Source: Pilaira anomala
Taxonomy: Eukaryota; Mucoromycota; Mucoromycetes; Mucorales; Mucoraceae
Assembly: GCA_025716855.1 (NCBI GenBank)
Contig: JAIXMQ010000030.1
Span: 186,001-250,000 of the forward strand
DNA length: 64,000 nucleotides
Direction: 5' to 3'
Shown here: positions 60,856 through 64,000 of the stretch, piece by piece
Layout: every line of letters starts with the position of its first letter
How positions within the stretch are numbered: position 1 is the first letter of the stretch
Translations under genes and position numbers: made by a program
The notes under the pieces: generated by a model
What the model was told of the DNA's origin: nothing
The model's input: only the letters and a program-made list of their open reading frames with translations
Database searches by the model: none

Positions 60856-61545
60856 CTACGCGTTTGGATTGCGAAGAAAATTGGAATTGCATTGGAAATT
60901 ATGTACCTGAACCCAAACGCCCTTAATACGATTAATAGCAGTTATTACCACTACTTGTTCAGGAAATACTTCTTTCTCTAATTCAAGAAATAGGTGATAT
61001 AAAGTTAAAGAGAAGTCTACACGACTACAGAAGACCACGAATGGTTTATTTGAACGACCATCCTCCACATTAAAATTAGTAACATAATCATATTAATGAT
61101 ATAAGATCTTGTGAGGAGTGCTTCATTGTTTTAATAGTTGAAGCACTGTGGGCTTGTCAAATTTCCCCTTTGTTACCAAGCTGTTATCAAAAGTATCATA
61201 CCCTACTAGATTACAATAGAAGTCAATTGTTGACTCTGATAGTCTATGCTGCATGATAATTATTTTTCCAGCATTTTCTAATAACTATTTATAAAAGTCG
61301 GTATGTGTTGGATTATAATATACAGTCCGACGACTTACACGTTTAAATCGTTGTAGAATAGATGTTATGTTACTTCTGATGGTTCCTGAAACGAAGTGGT
61401 ACTGGAAAAAAGTACCTTCATCTAGTAATAATATATCGAAATCATTTTTTTTTTCAACTTGTATACTATCCAAACAAACAAAAATCCTCTCTCTTTTTTT
61501 CTTCTGCATTATTCCAGTAGTTACTGTCCTAAATATCATCATCCA
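60856..61545 (-). pseudogene. Decayed helicase of the replication-origin-binding type, mobile-element-derived
   Basis: Three minus-strand fragments lie in the order expected of one protein, but frameshifts and stops separate them. The first (61285-61542) has a DE-box-like segment, DFDILLLDEGTFFQYHF, then GTIRSNITSILQRFKRV. The second (about 61120-61275), in another frame, has ENAGKIIIMQHRLSE and FYCNLVGYD. The third (60856-61068) has KPFVVFCSRVDFSLTLYHLF and ELEKEVFPEQVVV. Walker B, a 'remove and re-form' strand and a helicase C-domain strand in this order suggest the Herpes_ori_bp-like helicase superfamily that is scattered in fungal mobile DNA. The identification is by eye and uncertain. 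No Walker A is visible, so the 5' part is missing. A MITE-like insert lies at its 3' edge. Confidence 0.45.
60860..60920. mobile_element. MITE-like 61-bp element with inverted ends
   Basis: The ends GCGTTTGG (60860-60867) and CCAAACGC (60913-60920) are perfect reverse complements. The interior continues imperfect symmetry (ATTGCG... and ...TTGGAATTGCATTGGAAATT). It sits where the helicase-like frame loses similarity. No clear target-site duplication was found. Confidence 0.45.
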
Positions 61546-61738
61546 AATAGCAAGCTAGATTTAATCGAGTAACAATTTTCAAAATACTATAATTATCAAT
61601 ACACAATTCACTTCTTATAGGAAAAAACTCCCAAAAAAAAGAGAGAAATATATTAAGAAGTTATGTCTGTTTATCTAAACATTTTTTAAGCCATGTTGCC
61701 TCTGTGTAGATTTCTGTAAAAAATACAAATAAAGGTTC

Positions 61739-61841
61739 TTCTCCTCAGCTATAAAAGCAAACTCTCCTCAGCTAAAGCTAACGCTCCCAAGCCAAATCAA
61801 ACACTCCCAATCCAAATCAAACTCTCCAAAGTGCTGAATTG
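61739..61841. repeat. Degenerate 20-bp tandem repeat, about five units
   Basis: Units start at 61762, 61782, 61802 and 61822 in exact 20-base register (CTCTCCTCAGCTAAAGCTAA, CGCTCCCAAGCCAAATCAAA, CACTCCCAATCCAAATCAAA and a more diverged one). A 23-base related unit precedes them. The period is not a multiple of three, so it is unlikely to be coding. Confidence 0.85.
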
Positions 61842-62110
61842 CGCTTTTTTTACAGACACTACTATTGGGATTTATTAGACAATAAATCACTTCTTTCTGA
61901 TATTTATTAGAGCTTTGATATGACTTATCACAGACAACATGTTTTATGCAGGTTTCAAAGTTATTTGTTTCTTGAAACAGGCTCTTGTCTGAATAGAGAC
62001 GTATGTAATTAAGAAGAAATTAAAAGGGTAACGACAAAAAGGATTCATTTTAGAATATATATATAAAAAACTTGTTTGTACGGCGTGTGAAAAAATCATC
62101 ATGCACAAAA

Positions 62111-62136
62111 AAATATGGTGCGCAAATATGGTGCGC
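62111..62136. repeat. Perfect 13-bp tandem duplication
   Basis: AAATATGGTGCGC occurs twice head to tail with no mismatch, about 550 bases upstream of SEC63. Confidence 0.9.
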
Positions 62137-62690
62137 GTAGTTTTTGACCAAATGAAAAGATCTTGATTGAGATAAAAAATTAAGCTTTAGTTATTACTTT
62201 TATTTTTTTCCACTTTTAGCGTGAAACAAGTGTTTTATTGCCTCCAGCAGTAAAAAGACATAAGGTATGCTTTATAAGTATCTTAATATCTGTAAGTAGT
62301 ATTTAGATACAAAAAAAAAAAAAAAGAAGGCTACTGAGTACCTTTTGAGAGATATCCACCGCTTCATGCAAATTAAACTGCCTATGTCCCTCTTCCCTTT
62401 TTTGTTTATAGTCCAAATTTCGTACGCTTTTCATAAATAACGATGTAGCAAACAATTGAATCGAATTGAATTAACTCTCTTTTTTTGCCATAAATAATAG
62501 AAAATGTAACTGAGCTTCAAATAAACCAACATAACTCTTTTATTACCAAAGTGTAAGATGACGGTGTGTGTGTGTGTACAAATGAGCCAATAGTAATTTG
62601 ACATGAGCAAAATATTTATTTTAATATTTCAGTTTCCCCTCGTCCCCTTTTTTTCTCTCTTTTTTCTTTTAATAATAAAATCTATAACAA

Positions 62691-63368
62691 ATGGCTCAGT
62701 ACACGTACGACGAGCAAGGTTTTAATTTTTATTATTTCCTCATCTCTGTCTTATCTATATGTCTAGTACCCGTGACAATAAAGAGTTTATATACTTTCTA
62801 TAAGTCTGGAGGTAATTATAAAGGTTATTACATGTATTTGCATTGTTTTCTCATCCTTTTTTTTTTATAGCTGGAAAGAGTAAAGATATTTGTCAATGTC
62901 AAACGTGTCAAAAAGAACGAAAACACGCGCTTGATGTAAAGCCTAGTGCTGTTAAAAAATTATTGACAAGTCCCAAGTAAGTTCTTTCTTCTTTTCATCA
63001 TCAAAAACACTTAATTCTAATTCTCTTTAAAGATTTCTTTTCTTGGTTATTGGTTGGATCGCTGTTGTTCTTTTAACTATGCAAGTAGCTAATGCTGAAG
63101 TGAAATCTGTAACTTGGGATCCTTATGAAATTTTAGGTCTCTCTGAGGTAAAGCAAAAAAAAAAAAGAAAAAAAAAAGTAAACGAATATGCTGACGATTT
63201 TATATACATATTTAGGGTGTAACTCTTCCAGAGATCAAAAAGACTTTCAAAAAATTATCTCTTGTTTACCATCCTGATAAAGCAAAGGCTGGTTCTGAAA
63301 GAGAAAATGAAGAACGTTTTATTGATATTACCAAGGCCTATAAAGTGTAAATTGAAGAATTAGAGAGA

Positions 63369-63399
<31 letters not shown>

Positions 63400-64000
63400 A
63401 TGGATCACTAACTCTTTGCTTTATATAAATATATAGATTGACTGATGAAGATACTCGTAAGAATTATGAAGAGTTTGGCCATCCTGACGGTAAGCAATCC
63501 TTCACTATGGGCGTTGCACTTCCCAAAGGTCTTGTTGAAGGTAATGGTTTTTTTGTATTGAGTTTCTATGCTCTTGCTTTCGGTTTAGGTTTACCTTATT
63601 TCATGGTAAGCAAAATTATTTAATTTACGTTTATTTTCCTTTAAGTTCCTTTTTTCACTAAACATCAATTATATATATGTGTAGGCTAGATGGTGGTATA
63701 AGTCGCGTCGTCTTACTAAAGATAAAATTTTAAACAAGACCATGGGTCTCTTTGTAAAGGAATTAAAGGAAAATGATGGATTCAAAGGTAATACATATAC
63801 ACACACTCATTGAATTGAAAAAATGGCGAAAATATTAATTTTTTTGCATAAATATAGAAATCATTTATATTTTGGCTGGTGCAAAAGAATTTGAAGAAGC
63901 AACCAACGTTCGTACCGGTGAAGAGAAACAATTGAGTGCGATTAACAGTGGTATTGCTGAAGAATTAGAGAATAGACTTGGAGAGAAATTCGATCGTTTG
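62691..64000 (+). CDS. SEC63: SEC63 translocation J-protein (5' part, cut by window end)
   Basis: Six introns lie inside the window, and the frame is open at the edge. The protein starts MAQYTYDEQGFNFYYFLISV, with a first transmembrane helix (ISVLSICLVPVTIKSLY). A Cys-rich luminal or cytosolic loop (CQCQTCQKERKHALD) and a second helix (FLFLVIGWIAVVLLTMQVA) follow. The J domain has WDPYEILGLSE, the HPD motif in SLVYHPDK, and AYKVLTDEDTRKNYEEFGHPDG. A third helix (FFVLSFYALAFGLGLPYFM) and the start of the Sec63 region (WWYKSRRLTKDKILNKTM, then GAKEFEEATNVR) complete the visible part. Sec63 recruits BiP to the Sec61 channel in the ER for post-translational import. The CT-rich leader just before 62691 supports the start. 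The J domain, Brl-like and acidic regions downstream lie outside the window. Confidence 0.95.

Larger units (their letters stand above)
58371..62690. other. 4.3 kb repeat-rich region between the coiled-coil gene and SEC63
   Basis: No intact gene is recognised. From left to right: AT-rich sequence with CA, GT and GA microsatellites (58605-58617, 59123-59136, 59164-59190); a 76-base A run (59659-59734); a GC-richer block from about 60410 to 61560 holding decayed coding sequence; 20-base tandem repeats (61739-61841); and a 13-base tandem duplication (62111-62136). A CT-rich leader directly precedes SEC63. Confidence 0.5.

Overview
The window looks like nuclear DNA of a filamentous early-diverging fungus, most likely a Mucoromycota/Mucorales species. 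The evidence is very AT-rich, homopolymer-laden intergenic DNA, many short (about 60-90 base) GT-AG introns with poly-T or poly-A runs, closely packed genes on both strands, and fungal families (Zn2Cys6 regulator, Mei2-like RRM protein, Fmp27/BLTP2, Dpb2, Ras-GEF, F-box/LRR, scs7-type hydroxylase). The species call is inference. Gene models were assembled by hand from exon frames and splice signals. I traced most junctions base by base, but those of RasGEF, DPB2, FMP27 and RECQ1 are partly approximate.

Layout, left to right: acyl-CoA oxidase (+); tRNA-Lys(CUU) (-); a possible TATA-driven micro-gene (+); diacylglycerol kinase (-); universal stress protein (-) divergent from a mitochondrial SAP-domain protein (+); ICME-like alpha/beta hydrolase (-) divergent from a Zn2Cys6 regulator (+); Mei2-like RNA-binding protein (+); a 2 kb gap; F-box/LRR protein (+); endonuclease/exonuclease/phosphatase protein (-); small two-helix membrane protein (-); arrestin-like protein (-) divergent from COQ10 (+); proteasome alpha5 (+); a proline-rich repeat protein with a minisatellite (-); SH3/WW RasGEF (-); a 3.6 kb gene-free stretch; fatty acid 2-hydroxylase (-); DNA polymerase epsilon subunit 2 (-); giant FMP27/BLTP2 (-); PHX1-like homeodomain protein (-) divergent from RECQ1-type helicase (+); a coiled-coil protein with dynein-adaptor motifs (+); a 4.3 kb repeat-rich gap holding a decayed helicase, a MITE-like insert and tandem repeats; and the 5' part of SEC63 (+), cut by the window end.

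The genes do not form one pathway. Several touch lipids (acyl-CoA oxidase, DAG kinase, fatty acid 2-hydroxylase, BLTP2, COQ10) and signalling (RasGEF, DAG kinase, arrestin), but I read this as ordinary eukaryotic gene order rather than a cluster.

The most interesting candidate is the coiled-coil gene at 56672-58370. It combines a CC1-box (AAEIGKSLL), a downstream LFIE 'Spindly-type' motif in coiled coil, and a C-terminal transmembrane tail. That is the layout expected of a membrane-anchored dynein-dynactin adaptor, which I do not know to be described for these fungi.
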